Shown here in pieces: positions 1 through 7,554 of a stretch of DNA of 37,704 nt (its first letter is position 1; the number at the start of each line of letters is the position of its first letter). The stretch covers positions 1 to 37,704 of the forward strand of contig CADCQR010000043.1 in assembly GCA_902803685.1 (NCBI GenBank), in the 5' to 3' direction. The notes under the pieces were generated by a model that saw only the letters and a program-made list of their open reading frames with translations, did not search any database and was not told where the DNA came from. The stretch comes from an uncultured Erysipelotrichaceae bacterium. Its GTDB lineage: Bacteria > Bacillota_I > Bacilli_A > RF39 > UBA660. Made by a program: the position numbers and the translations under genes.

Positions 1-147
1 AAATTTAATAAATTTTCAGAAGTAGTTGGTAACATACACGAAGTAAATGGTTATAAAATATTACCTATTTATCATCCTAGTCCTATCTCTCCAATGAGTT
101 ATAAAGGAAATGTACCAATATTCGAAGAAATTAAATCATCATTATGA
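1..147 (+). CDS. Uracil-DNA glycosylase-superfamily protein, C-terminal fragment (5' end outside window)
   Basis: An open frame runs from base 1 to the TGA at 145-147, giving the last 48 residues of a protein whose start lies to the left of the window. The fragment contains IYHPSPISPMSYKGN. The HPSP-[LI]-S element is the DNA-intercalation and active-site loop of uracil-DNA glycosylases, and SYKGN following it is the kind of tail seen in bacterial members of that superfamily. Such enzymes excise uracil (or another damaged base) from DNA. The stop codon lies just before the TGGAGGT ribosome binding site of the nuclease-STAND gene, which begins 13 nt later, so the two are probably co-transcribed and translationally coupled. 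Family assignment rests on a short C-terminal stretch and the catalytic N-terminal half cannot be seen. Confidence 0.6.
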   Translation, partial: KFNKFSEVVGNIHEVNGYKILPIYHPSPISPMSYKGNVPIFEEIKSSL

Positions 148-160
148 CTGGAGGTATATT

Positions 161-2476
161 ATGTACAATCTTGCTAACTTAAATGACTATGAATTTGAAA
201 TTTTGTGCAAAGATATAATGGAATCAAAACTATCCCTACAATTACATCGTTTTGCAAAAGGACGAGACGGTGGTATTGATTTATGTGATAGTAAAGAAAA
301 TATTAAATATATGATTCAAGTAAAACATTATATAAAAAGTAGTTTTAGCAAATTAAAAACAGTTTTAAAAGATGAGTTAGCAAAAGTTGAAAAAATAAAT
401 CCCTCTAATTATTATATTTGCTGTAGCGTTGAACTGTCACCTCAGCAAAGAAAAGAGTTGTTTAATCTGTTTTCAAACTATATGAAAGATATGTCTTACA
501 TATTAGATAAAACAGATATTGATGACTTTTTATCAAAAGAAGTCAATAAAAAAATAGTGGAAAAAAATTATAAACTATGGTTATGCTCTACTAATGTTTT
601 ATCCATGATTCAAAATCAACATATTTTTATAGACTGTAGTGAGATACTAAATGATATAGAAAAATATACGAAACTATTTGTTACAACAAAAGCGTATTTT
701 GAATGCAGAAATAAATTGGTTGAAAAAAATATAATAATTATTACAGGAACTCCAGGTGTAGGTAAAAGTACCATTTCTAAAATGCTATTATTATTTTTTG
801 CTAGTAATAATTATAGTGTACGCTATGTTACGGACAATAATATAAAAGACATAAAAAATATTTTGAGTCGTGATCCTGCAAAAAAAGAGATAATATTATT
901 GGATGATTTTTTAGGGCAGCATTACTTAAAATTAAGTGATAAACAACCTAATGAATTAAAAGCATTAATTGCTTTTATCGAAAAAAACACTAACAAAAAA
1001 ATAATTTTAAACAGTAGAATTACTATAATTAATGAAGCATACTCTTCTTCAATAGATTTTGCTAATTTATTTGATACTTACGAAAAAGATAATTACCTTA
1101 TAGATTTAGATAAAATGTCCTATTTAGAAAAAGCACAAATATTATATAATCATTTATATTTTAACGATTTACCTATGGAATTTTTATTAGAAATTAAGAA
1201 AAATAAAAATTACTTATTAATAGTTAAACATGAGAATTATAATCCAAGAATTATAGAATTTATTACAAAGAAAAAGAATTATTCTAGTATATCCTCAACT
1301 CAATATGTCGATTATGTTATAGAAAAGTTAAACAATCCAGATAGTGTTTGGGAAGATGAATTCAGAAATCGATTAGAGGAATATGATAGAATTCTTATGA
1401 ATACACTTTACTCTCTAACTAATGATAAAGTTAAAATAGATGTACTAGAAAAAGCATTTAATAAAAGAATTCTATCAATAACCAATAATACAACATTAAA
1501 TATTTTTCACGAAGTAATTAATAGATTAAATAATTCGTTAATCAAAATAATAATTGATAGAAAGAGAAGATATATTTCGGTTATAAATCCATCAGTAAAT
1601 GATTTTTTAAACAAAAAAATATTGAACAATTTAAATGAACAGATTACAATTATTAACAACGCTGAATATATAGAACAATTAATTAAGTTTAAACAAAATA
1701 AAAAACAAATAAGAAAATTTATTTTTAACAATAGTATTGAAGAACTAAGTTCTATAGATAAGGGTACTGCATATCGTTATTTTGAACTATTGATAGACTA
1801 TGAAATTAAAGATTTAGATATTAAACAATTTGTACAAAAAATGTTTAAAGATTTATGTGACGATTATCATTCCGGTAAAGATCATTTGATAATGAAATTA
1901 ATTCAAAAGAGGTATGTAGAATTTTATGAATTAAAAGAAATAATATTTCACAATCTTAAAAACACATTGCATAATTTTGTTTATGATAATATTGTTATAT
2001 TTTTTAAATGGATAGAGTCACAAGAAATAGAATTAAATGATAGTGAGATGGCAATAATAAAAGAAAGTTTTACTAATGCTATCCAAGACTATGTTTTGGA
2101 TAGTTTAAATGATGATATTCAAGAAATAGTATCATCCGATATAACAGCTTTAAATTATGATATAGAAATGCCAGAAGGAGGAACAGAAGAAGACTTAAGA
2201 GATTTATACGTCGATATATATTATGATGACATAAGAGATGATATAGAACGAGAAATAAATGCTAGACTCAAAAAAATTATTAATAATTTACCTTTGGATT
2301 TAGATATTAAACAAATTGACTATGATTATATTTTATATAATGTTGATATTGATGATTCTATTAAATCTTACGTTGATAGTGAGTATGATGAAATACAAAT
2401 TGAAAATTATGTAGAACGTGAATCATTTGCAGTGAAAGATAATGAATGGACAAAAATAGATGAAATGTTTCAATGA
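161..2476 (+). CDS. Mrr-like restriction endonuclease fused to a STAND-type (nSTAND3-like) NTPase; probable anti-phage defence protein
   Basis: A 771-residue protein. The open frame extends up to position 110, but the ATG at 161 follows TGGAGGT at 149-155 at ideal spacing, so this start is chosen. Residues about 8-100 show a PD-(D/E)XK nuclease pattern: an FEILCKDI helix with Glu, GRDGGID (34-40), then IQVKHY (the QxK at 53-55). A P-loop NTPase follows: Walker A GTPGVGKS (196-203), Walker B EIILLDDF (243-250), and a sensor-like LNSR near 282-286. The remaining roughly 450 residues are a helical, very acidic C-terminal region, probably the sensor half. In known STAND defence proteins (Avs-like), target recognition by the C-terminus activates an N-terminal effector, here DNA cleavage. 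The fusion is seen; the defence role is inferred from family architecture. Transcription ends at a strong hairpin at 2572-2608. Confidence 0.85.
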   Translation: MYNLANLNDYEFEILCKDIMESKLSLQLHRFAKGRDGGIDLCDSKENIKYMIQVKHYIKSSFSKLKTVLKDELAKVEKINPSNYYICCSVELSPQQRKELFNLFSNYMKDMSYILDKTDIDDFLSKEVNKKIVEKNYKLWLCSTNVLSMIQNQHIFIDCSEILNDIEKYTKLFVTTKAYFECRNKLVEKNIIIITGTPGVGKSTISKMLLLFFASNNYSVRYVTDNNIKDIKNILSRDPAKKEIILLDDFLGQHYLKLSDKQPNELKALIAFIEKNTNKKIILNSRITIINEAYSSSIDFANLFDTYEKDNYLIDLDKMSYLEKAQILYNHLYFNDLPMEFLLEIKKNKNYLLIVKHENYNPRIIEFITKKKNYSSISSTQYVDYVIEKLNNPDSVWEDEFRNRLEEYDRILMNTLYSLTNDKVKIDVLEKAFNKRILSITNNTTLNIFHEVINRLNNSLIKIIIDRKRRYISVINPSVNDFLNKKILNNLNEQITIINNAEYIEQLIKFKQNKKQIRKFIFNNSIEELSSIDKGTAYRYFELLIDYEIKDLDIKQFVQKMFKDLCDDYHSGKDHLIMKLIQKRYVEFYELKEIIFHNLKNTLHNFVYDNIVIFFKWIESQEIELNDSEMAIIKESFTNAIQDYVLDSLNDDIQEIVSSDITALNYDIEMPEGGTEEDLRDLYVDIYYDDIRDDIEREINARLKKIINNLPLDLDIKQIDYDYILYNVDIDDSIKSYVDSEYDEIQIENYVERESFAVKDNEWTKIDEMFQ

Positions 2477-2571
2477 AATTGTAACTTATATTTCTATATA
2501 TTACAGTTAATTTGTCAAGTATTATTCACTTGGATGCAAACTTCATTAGTTTATTGCCTCATTATGAATAT

Positions 2572-2608
2572 AAATTACGATAGCATTAGTTATCGTAATT
2601 TTTGTTTT
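2572..2608 (+). terminator. Rho-independent terminator after the nuclease-STAND gene
   Basis: Perfect 11-bp stem AAATTACGATA (2572-2582) with TATCGTAATTT (2591-2601), 8-nt loop, followed by TTGTTTT. It closes the left-edge operon and separates it from the 2H phosphoesterase gene. Confidence 0.88.
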
Positions 2609-2726
2609 ATATAAAAATATTTGCAACATACTTTGGTACTTATAAAAACATAAAACTAATAATTATGATAAAATTATATATAGGAAGAAATTATCACAAA
2701 ATATTTTAAGAGAAAGGGAAATAATT

Positions 2727-3275
2727 ATGAATGAAAGAATAACTCTAGTTTCATCATTTAATCAACAAGGATTAAATAAGATTAAAAAGTATTTAGAAAA
2801 AACAACTGACAAACTTTGCAAAGTACCCTTTATTAAAACTATAGATAATCGCCTAGAAGTCGATACTCTTCCCTATCATTTTACCATTTCAACATGGGGA
2901 GTTGAAGTCGCTGAAAAAGTAAAAACTGAGTTACAAAAAACAGAGTTTTCTAAATTGAAAATATATGTAGATGATATAAAAATAATGTGTCGTGATGATA
3001 ATACTTATATTTTATACTTTAATATTAGGCAAAATAAAAAATTAAAAGCCCTACAAAAAAATATATATAATATTTTGCCAAACGATAAATATAATCCAGA
3101 AACATTTAACTTTCATATTACCATTCATATTGATAGAGATTATAATAAGTTATTATTAATAAAAGAAAAAATACTCAGTAATTTTAAACCATTTACATTT
3201 TTTATTGATACATTTTGCTTATATGAAATATATCCCGCTAAACTTATGCAAGAATTTAAAGCAAATATAAGCTAA
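2727..3275 (+). CDS. 2H phosphoesterase superfamily protein (2'-5' RNA ligase/LigT-like)
   Basis: 182 residues, beginning at an ATG about 10 nt after AGAAAGGGAA. It shows the two HxT motifs that define the 2H superfamily: HFT at residues 51-53 and HIT at 130-132, the latter inside FHITIH. Each lies on a beta strand in a two-lobed fold, and the spacing of about 79 residues fits the small LigT/YjcG-type members. Such enzymes cleave or form 2',3'-cyclic or 2'-5' phosphodiester bonds in RNA fragments or nucleotides. The substrate cannot be told from sequence. No signal peptide or membrane segment is present, so it is cytosolic. It stands alone, with a terminator before it and about 250 nt of mostly non-coding DNA after it. 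Confidence 0.8.
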   Translation: MNERITLVSSFNQQGLNKIKKYLEKTTDKLCKVPFIKTIDNRLEVDTLPYHFTISTWGVEVAEKVKTELQKTEFSKLKIYVDDIKIMCRDDNTYILYFNIRQNKKLKALQKNIYNILPNDKYNPETFNFHITIHIDRDYNKLLLIKEKILSNFKPFTFFIDTFCLYEIYPAKLMQEFKANIS

Positions 3276-3337
3276 TAAAATCCTTGATAAATATAATATA
3301 AGTTTTATAATTAATAGCGATATACACAGTTTTTTGA

Positions 3338-3442
3338 TTAATTTATTCAAAAAAGATATACCTACATCTAAATGAATTATATCCACTAAATAAATTGAAT
3401 ATTAAAAAAATGGAACAAATATTAGAAGATGCTGTTATTTAA
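3338..3442 (+). pseudogene. Possible decayed coding remnant
   Basis: In the otherwise gene-free gap before the nucleotidase, the frame between the TGA at 3335-3337 and the TAA at 3440-3442 is open for 34 codons and reads like ordinary protein, for example LNELYPLNKLNIKKMEQILE. It has no start codon with a ribosome binding site. It could be the end of a lost gene, or chance in AT-rich DNA. Confidence 0.25.
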
Positions 3443-3524
3443 TGATGAAGATAAAAAGAATATAAAATATTTAATTGTTGAAATTTTTTTTAGTCATAAT
3501 TAAAATATTAGACAGGTGATGTTA

Positions 3525-4340
3525 ATGATTTATTGTAATGAAGAAAAATTAAAGCAAGCGAATAACTGGTCAGATAATTCAATACATATTCTGACCGATT
3601 TTGATAGAACAATAACCCGAGGAAATAGTCCTAGCTCTTGGAGTCTAATAGCTAAAAGTAACTTACTCCCAGATGGGTACATTGAAGAAAGAAATAAACT
3701 TTTTGATTATTATCGTCCGATAGAAATAGATGAGGCAATTGAAGCAGCAAAGAAAAACAAATTAATGACCGAATGGTGGATAAAGCATATAAACTTACTG
3801 ATAAAATATAAATTATCAAAGGATACATTAGAAAAAACTATTGCTAATTCTAATCTAATGATATTTAGAGCTGGAGCAAAAAAGTTCTTAGAAAATATGG
3901 CCAAAAGAAATATTCCTGTTATTATTATTTCAGCAGGGATTGGTAACTTCATTATTCATTTTTTAGAAATCAACAAATGCAATTTTAAGAATATTTATAT
4001 AATTTCGAATTTTTTAGAATTTAAAGATAATTTAGCCACTGGAATATCAAATAAAGTTATTCACTCTTTTAATAAAAATGAAACGGCCTTGCCACCAGAG
4101 ATTAAAGAATTAATTAAAGACAGAAGAAATATTATTTTATTTGGAGATTCTGTTTCGGACATAAAAATGATAACTGATACGGAAAACACCAATGTATTAA
4201 AAATAGGTTTTCTAGAAGAAAATATAGAACAAAATTTGCCATTTTTTAAAGAAGCTTTTGATGTCATAAGTACAAATAATACAAGTTTTGATGAATTGAG
4301 TAATAAAATATCAATATTAAAAAAACAAATTAAAAATTAA
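3525..4340 (+). CDS. Cytosolic 5'-nucleotidase III / UMPH-1 family HAD hydrolase
   Basis: 271 residues. The frame could start at the GTG at 3516, but AGGTGA (3514-3519) is itself the ribosome binding site for the ATG at 3525. HAD motifs are visible: motif I DFDRTIT (Asp25 nucleophile, Asp27 acid), motif II SAG near 136-138, and motif IV FGDSVSD (Asp208, Asp212). DFDRTIT followed by a long helical cap is typical of the pyrimidine 5'-nucleotidase (UMPH-1, PF05822) family, best known from eukaryotes, which dephosphorylates UMP, CMP and sometimes 7-methyl-GMP. It is cytosolic. The stop codon abuts the ribosome binding site of the HD-domain gene downstream, so the two form an operon of nucleotide phosphatases. 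Family call is firm; the substrate is inferred. Confidence 0.85.
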   Translation: MIYCNEEKLKQANNWSDNSIHILTDFDRTITRGNSPSSWSLIAKSNLLPDGYIEERNKLFDYYRPIEIDEAIEAAKKNKLMTEWWIKHINLLIKYKLSKDTLEKTIANSNLMIFRAGAKKFLENMAKRNIPVIIISAGIGNFIIHFLEINKCNFKNIYIISNFLEFKDNLATGISNKVIHSFNKNETALPPEIKELIKDRRNIILFGDSVSDIKMITDTENTNVLKIGFLEENIEQNLPFFKEAFDVISTNNTSFDELSNKISILKKQIKN

Positions 4341-4350
4341 GGAGAATAAT

Positions 4351-4908
4351 GTGGAGAATAAAATAAAGGAAAAATTAAAAACGTTAGTCAGTGAAAAACG
4401 CTACAACCATTCTTTAATGGTAGCTGAGGAGGCCAGAAGATTAGCAAGCATTTATGATGTGCCAGAACAAACGGCATATTTAACTGGGCTTGCACATGAT
4501 ATAGCAAAAAACTTTTCTGAAGAAGAAAATAGATATTGGGTATCAAAATACTCTTTAGATGCCGAAATATTGAATCCAGATTATAGAAATTTAATCCACG
4601 CAGATATCGGTGCCGTGGTAGCAAAAGAATGGTTTGATTTTTCTGATGAAATGTGCAGTGCTATCAGATATCACACAATCGGGCACAGCACAATGACACC
4701 ATTAGAAAAAATTATTTTTATAGCTGACAAAACAGCAAGAGATAATTTATCAGAGGAGCTAACTGAAGTTAAAAAAGCATCATATGAAGATTTAGATCAA
4801 GCACTTTTAATTTACTTAGAGAATCAAGAAAATAGATTAAAAGAAAGAGGTTTTTCTCAACATCCCGAGACAAAACAATTGGTTGAAAATCTTAAAAAAA
4901 GTAGTTAA
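4351..4908 (+). CDS. yqeK: HD-domain YqeK-like bis(5'-nucleosyl)-tetraphosphatase (symmetrical)
   Basis: 185 residues, GTG start preceded by GGAG at 4341-4344, which directly follows the stop of the nucleotidase gene. The overlapping ATG at 4349 is out of frame. Metal-binding HD residues are visible: His20 (RYNHS), HD at 49-50 (LAHDIAK), His83 (LIHAD), His108 and His112 (YHTIGH) and Asp126 (FIADK). The length and the string RYNHSLMVAEEA match the YqeK family, which hydrolyses diadenosine tetraphosphate to two ADP in Gram-positive bacteria. In many Bacillota yqeK lies beside nadD and rsfS. Here it sits instead behind a UMPH-1-type nucleotidase, so it may be a second copy or a relocated gene. 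The next gene is convergent. Confidence 0.85.
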   Translation: MENKIKEKLKTLVSEKRYNHSLMVAEEARRLASIYDVPEQTAYLTGLAHDIAKNFSEEENRYWVSKYSLDAEILNPDYRNLIHADIGAVVAKEWFDFSDEMCSAIRYHTIGHSTMTPLEKIIFIADKTARDNLSEELTEVKKASYEDLDQALLIYLENQENRLKERGFSQHPETKQLVENLKKSS

Positions 4909-4924
4909 CAATATACATTATTAA

Positions 4925-6724
4925 TCACTTTTTATCGGAATTACGATTTGAAGTGTTAGACGATACATTTTTATGATACTCATCCATATCATTATAGATT
5001 GCATGTAATTTTTTTAATTCATCAAAATATCCTTGAGTAACTGAATCAACGCAGTTACTTTTTAATTTTGTATCTAATCCCGCTTTACATAAATATCCGA
5101 TTCTATTAACTGAATCAATTAACTGTTCAAAATTATCAGTACCAATATAATTAGTTAACTTTCCTCTATCACTATTAACCTTTGCATCAATAACATATTG
5201 CTTATATTTTGAAACAAATGGATATACTGCACTTACTAAGATATCAGAAATATATCGATAATCTAAATTTGTAAACTCTTTGGGTTCAAACAAATAAATG
5301 TCTCTTTCTCTAAGTTTTTTGTTTACTTCCACTGCTATAATATCTGTAACAATTTCATTAAACAACTCATATCTTCTGTAATCATTATCATAAATATTAT
5401 CCTCATCATCGTTGTACTCAAACCCTCCGCCAGTCTCATTAATATCAATGGCATGTCCACATTCATGAACAAAACAGTATGCCAGACACCCTGGAAGTAA
5501 TGAAAAAAATAAAGTTGGCATAATATCTTCTCCGTGGATCAAGTTAGCAGTCGCTAAAAAAGAATATTCAATATAGTCTAAAATCATCTGTTGTTCTTCA
5601 ATATCAACGATTGAATAATCTTTAAATATCTTACTAACATCATCTCTAGATTTCAAATATTCATAAATTGCTTTTTTATATTTATCATCACGCAATTTTT
5701 TAAATTTATCTATTAATTTATCGCTTGGTACATATCTTTTTATTTTTGTACTTTCAAGTAATTTCAAATAAGAAGCAATAAAATTGTCATTTTGATAGTT
5801 ATTAGCATAATAATATTTTAATTCAGGAATAAATACACTTAAATAATCTATTTGTTCTTCAACCAAAGAATTCTTTACACTATAATCAATTGATTTATCA
5901 CTCAATAATTTAATTTTTTCTTCACTAAACAATTCAAAACTAGACAAATTAAAAAACACATTATAGATTTCTTCTGAGTTATCACTAGTGTTCATATTTC
6001 CAAATAAAATACTTAGTCTATCTGAATAACTTTTATTTAAGAAAAATGCTTGGATACTTTCAGGTAGCAAAGTAACGAATTCATCTAATAACTCATGGCC
6101 ATACTTACTAAATATTTTTAAGCGTTTAGAGTTCTCATTTTCTACATAATTATCATAAGGAGCAACTTGAGTTAAAGCTTTTTGATATTCAGCCCGTAAA
6201 TCCTCATACATTTCAACTAATTTATTAACCTCATCTCTAACTTTAGCCAAGTCTTCACTTTTTAAAAATTCATAATATTCTTCTGCCGATAATATAGAAG
6301 GTTCTTTTTGACGTAGTATATTAATTAATGAAATGTTGTTGTTAACTGTCATTTCATCAAATTTATCTTTATATTTAAATATCAATATTGGTAATCGCTC
6401 TTTTAATTCTTCAAAATCATAATCATCTAAGAAAGCTTCTTCAACAGAATGTAAAAAAGGATATATTTGTTTCTTAAAATCAGATTCATCCTCTATTCTG
6501 GAACCAATTTTCTTTAAGAATTTAGTAGCATACTGACAAGCAATTCTATATTTTACAAAGTCAGAGTAATCCTCAATATCATCGCTATTATAGTAGGTAA
6601 AAATTCTCAATTTCAATAATTTATCAGTAATATAATTACGATATTGTTCACCATATACTAAAGTATACGCTTCAATTATTCTTTTTATAGATTCATCAAT
6701 ATTTAATAAAAAAACATTTGCCAT
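4925..6724 (-). CDS. Putative HExxH-type zinc metallopeptidase, uncharacterised family
   Basis: 599 residues, ATG preceded by AAGAGTGAT. No signal peptide or membrane segment is evident, so it is probably cytosolic. The first 390 residues are helical and charged and resemble no domain I recognise. Residues 416-430 hold FVHECGHAIDINE: His420-Glu421-x-x-His424 is the zincin metal-binding motif, and NEIVTDIIA (Glu457) about 33 residues on supplies the probable third ligand, a gluzincin-like arrangement. A GGGF turn lies between them. The C-terminus is a Ser/Asn/Lys-rich tail. The gene has its own consensus promoter at 6785-6813 and a hairpin in its leader. Zinc peptidase function is inferred from the motif geometry only; the substrate is unknown. 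The upstream neighbour is a CheD-like hydrolase. Confidence 0.65.
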   Translation of the reverse strand: MANVFLLNIDESIKRIIEAYTLVYGEQYRNYITDKLLKLRIFTYYNSDDIEDYSDFVKYRIACQYATKFLKKIGSRIEDESDFKKQIYPFLHSVEEAFLDDYDFEELKERLPILIFKYKDKFDEMTVNNNISLINILRQKEPSILSAEEYYEFLKSEDLAKVRDEVNKLVEMYEDLRAEYQKALTQVAPYDNYVENENSKRLKIFSKYGHELLDEFVTLLPESIQAFFLNKSYSDRLSILFGNMNTSDNSEEIYNVFFNLSSFELFSEEKIKLLSDKSIDYSVKNSLVEEQIDYLSVFIPELKYYYANNYQNDNFIASYLKLLESTKIKRYVPSDKLIDKFKKLRDDKYKKAIYEYLKSRDDVSKIFKDYSIVDIEEQQMILDYIEYSFLATANLIHGEDIMPTLFFSLLPGCLAYCFVHECGHAIDINETGGGFEYNDDEDNIYDNDYRRYELFNEIVTDIIAVEVNKKLRERDIYLFEPKEFTNLDYRYISDILVSAVYPFVSKYKQYVIDAKVNSDRGKLTNYIGTDNFEQLIDSVNRIGYLCKAGLDTKLKSNCVDSVTQGYFDELKKLHAIYNDMDEYHKNVSSNTSNRNSDKK

Positions 6725-6744
6725 AGTATCACTCTTTTAAACAA

Positions 6745-6772
6745 AAATATTAACAAATAAATGTTAATATTT
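6745..6772 (-). promoter_or_regulatory. Leader inverted repeat (attenuator-like hairpin or operator) before the metallopeptidase
   Basis: A perfect 11-bp inverted repeat, AAATATTAACA (6745-6755) with TGTTAATATTT (6762-6772), 6-nt loop. On the minus strand it is followed by TTTTTGTTT, so it has the shape of an intrinsic terminator. It lies between the predicted transcription start (about 6778) and the ribosome binding site, so it could act as an attenuator or repressor operator, or end transcripts arriving from the CheD-like gene. Confidence 0.6.
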
Positions 6773-6784
6773 CTAACTTGTTAT

Positions 6785-6813
6785 ATTATAAATTTATTAA
6801 ATTTAAATGTCAA
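6785..6813 (-). promoter_or_regulatory. Consensus sigma-A promoter of the metallopeptidase gene
   Basis: Read on the minus strand: TTGACA (complement of 6808-6813), 17-nt spacer, TATAAT (complement of 6785-6790). Both hexamers are exact consensus. The -35 box overlaps the stop codon of the CheD-like gene. Confidence 0.85.
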
Positions 6814-7480
6814 CGACTCTTACCTCTTAAATCTTTAGTATTTTGATGAAGCAATCCACTTATATCTCTTCTATCTGGCTCCATTTCATAAGCATTTTCA
6901 AATCGAGTAAGAATACCTGGCATATCGATTTCTTGTCCATTTTCTAATACTACTTTTCTATTTATTGAATCTACCAAAATACTTGAAGAGCTGACTGTTC
7001 TTCTATTAATTGAAATTCCTAGATTTTGCATACACATATTTTCTAGACTATTTAATCCACTATCTAATAGTCTCCTATGCTCATCATCTTTGTCTAATGG
7101 ACAAATTCCTTCTACTAAAATAATATCCATTGGTGTTTTAATTTTATTTCTATTCCTATATATTGCATTATATAAAGTACGAATTTCTTTGCATCCTTTT
7201 GTTCTAATATTCCATTTTCCATTTGGCAATTGGCTATATTCCCTATCCCATTGGTTGATGCCAAATAATCCACCCATATCTATATGGGATAAAAAAGCAA
7301 AATTTTCAGCTAAACCTACTAATCCCATGCAAGTGCCTAATCCTAATGTGAATAAATAAGGCTGTCATCTGTTGAAATAGCATTGCTTCCCATATCTACC
7401 GGAATTACTTCTGATGAATCAATTGCTTCTATTCTATTATTATTCAAAAAACTTTCTACATTTGATTTTGTAATGACCAT
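6810..7480 (-). pseudogene. CheD-like cysteine hydrolase (deamidase fold), broken by a -1 frameshift
   Basis: An ATG at 7480 with AGGAG (complement of 7487-7491) opens a 45-codon frame that stops at TAG 7345-7343. A second frame carries on to 6810 with no ribosome binding site of its own. The second frame can be read back to LFTLGLGTCMGLVGL, which overlaps the end of the first, and its first ATG (7328) lies inside the conserved motif. Removing one base would account for the break, giving a single protein of about 222 residues. TLGLGTC followed 15 residues later by FLSHID matches the Cys/His catalytic layout of CheD-type glutamine deamidases (known enzymes have TxxGSC then His about 17 residues on). 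Ordinary CheD acts on chemoreceptors, but no chemotaxis gene is present here. The function and whether the break is biological are open. Confidence 0.6.
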
Positions 7481-7554
7481 AAAATACTCCTTTAGCATGT
7501 TTTATAGAAACTACTTTTCTATCTAATTAAATTTTCAGTTTTATCCTGAGATTT

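Noticed and set aside
7090..7359. Long open frames on the opposite strand of real genes (for example here and at 12691-13017, 26747-27061, 33955-34347)
   Set aside because: They overlap well-supported genes entirely or nearly so, lack ribosome binding sites, and their translations show no motifs; they are shadows.
7343..7375. Programmed -1 frameshifting in the CheD-like gene
   Set aside because: There is no X-XXY-YYZ slippery heptamer and no obvious stimulatory stem where the frames overlap, so a base deletion is the simpler reading.
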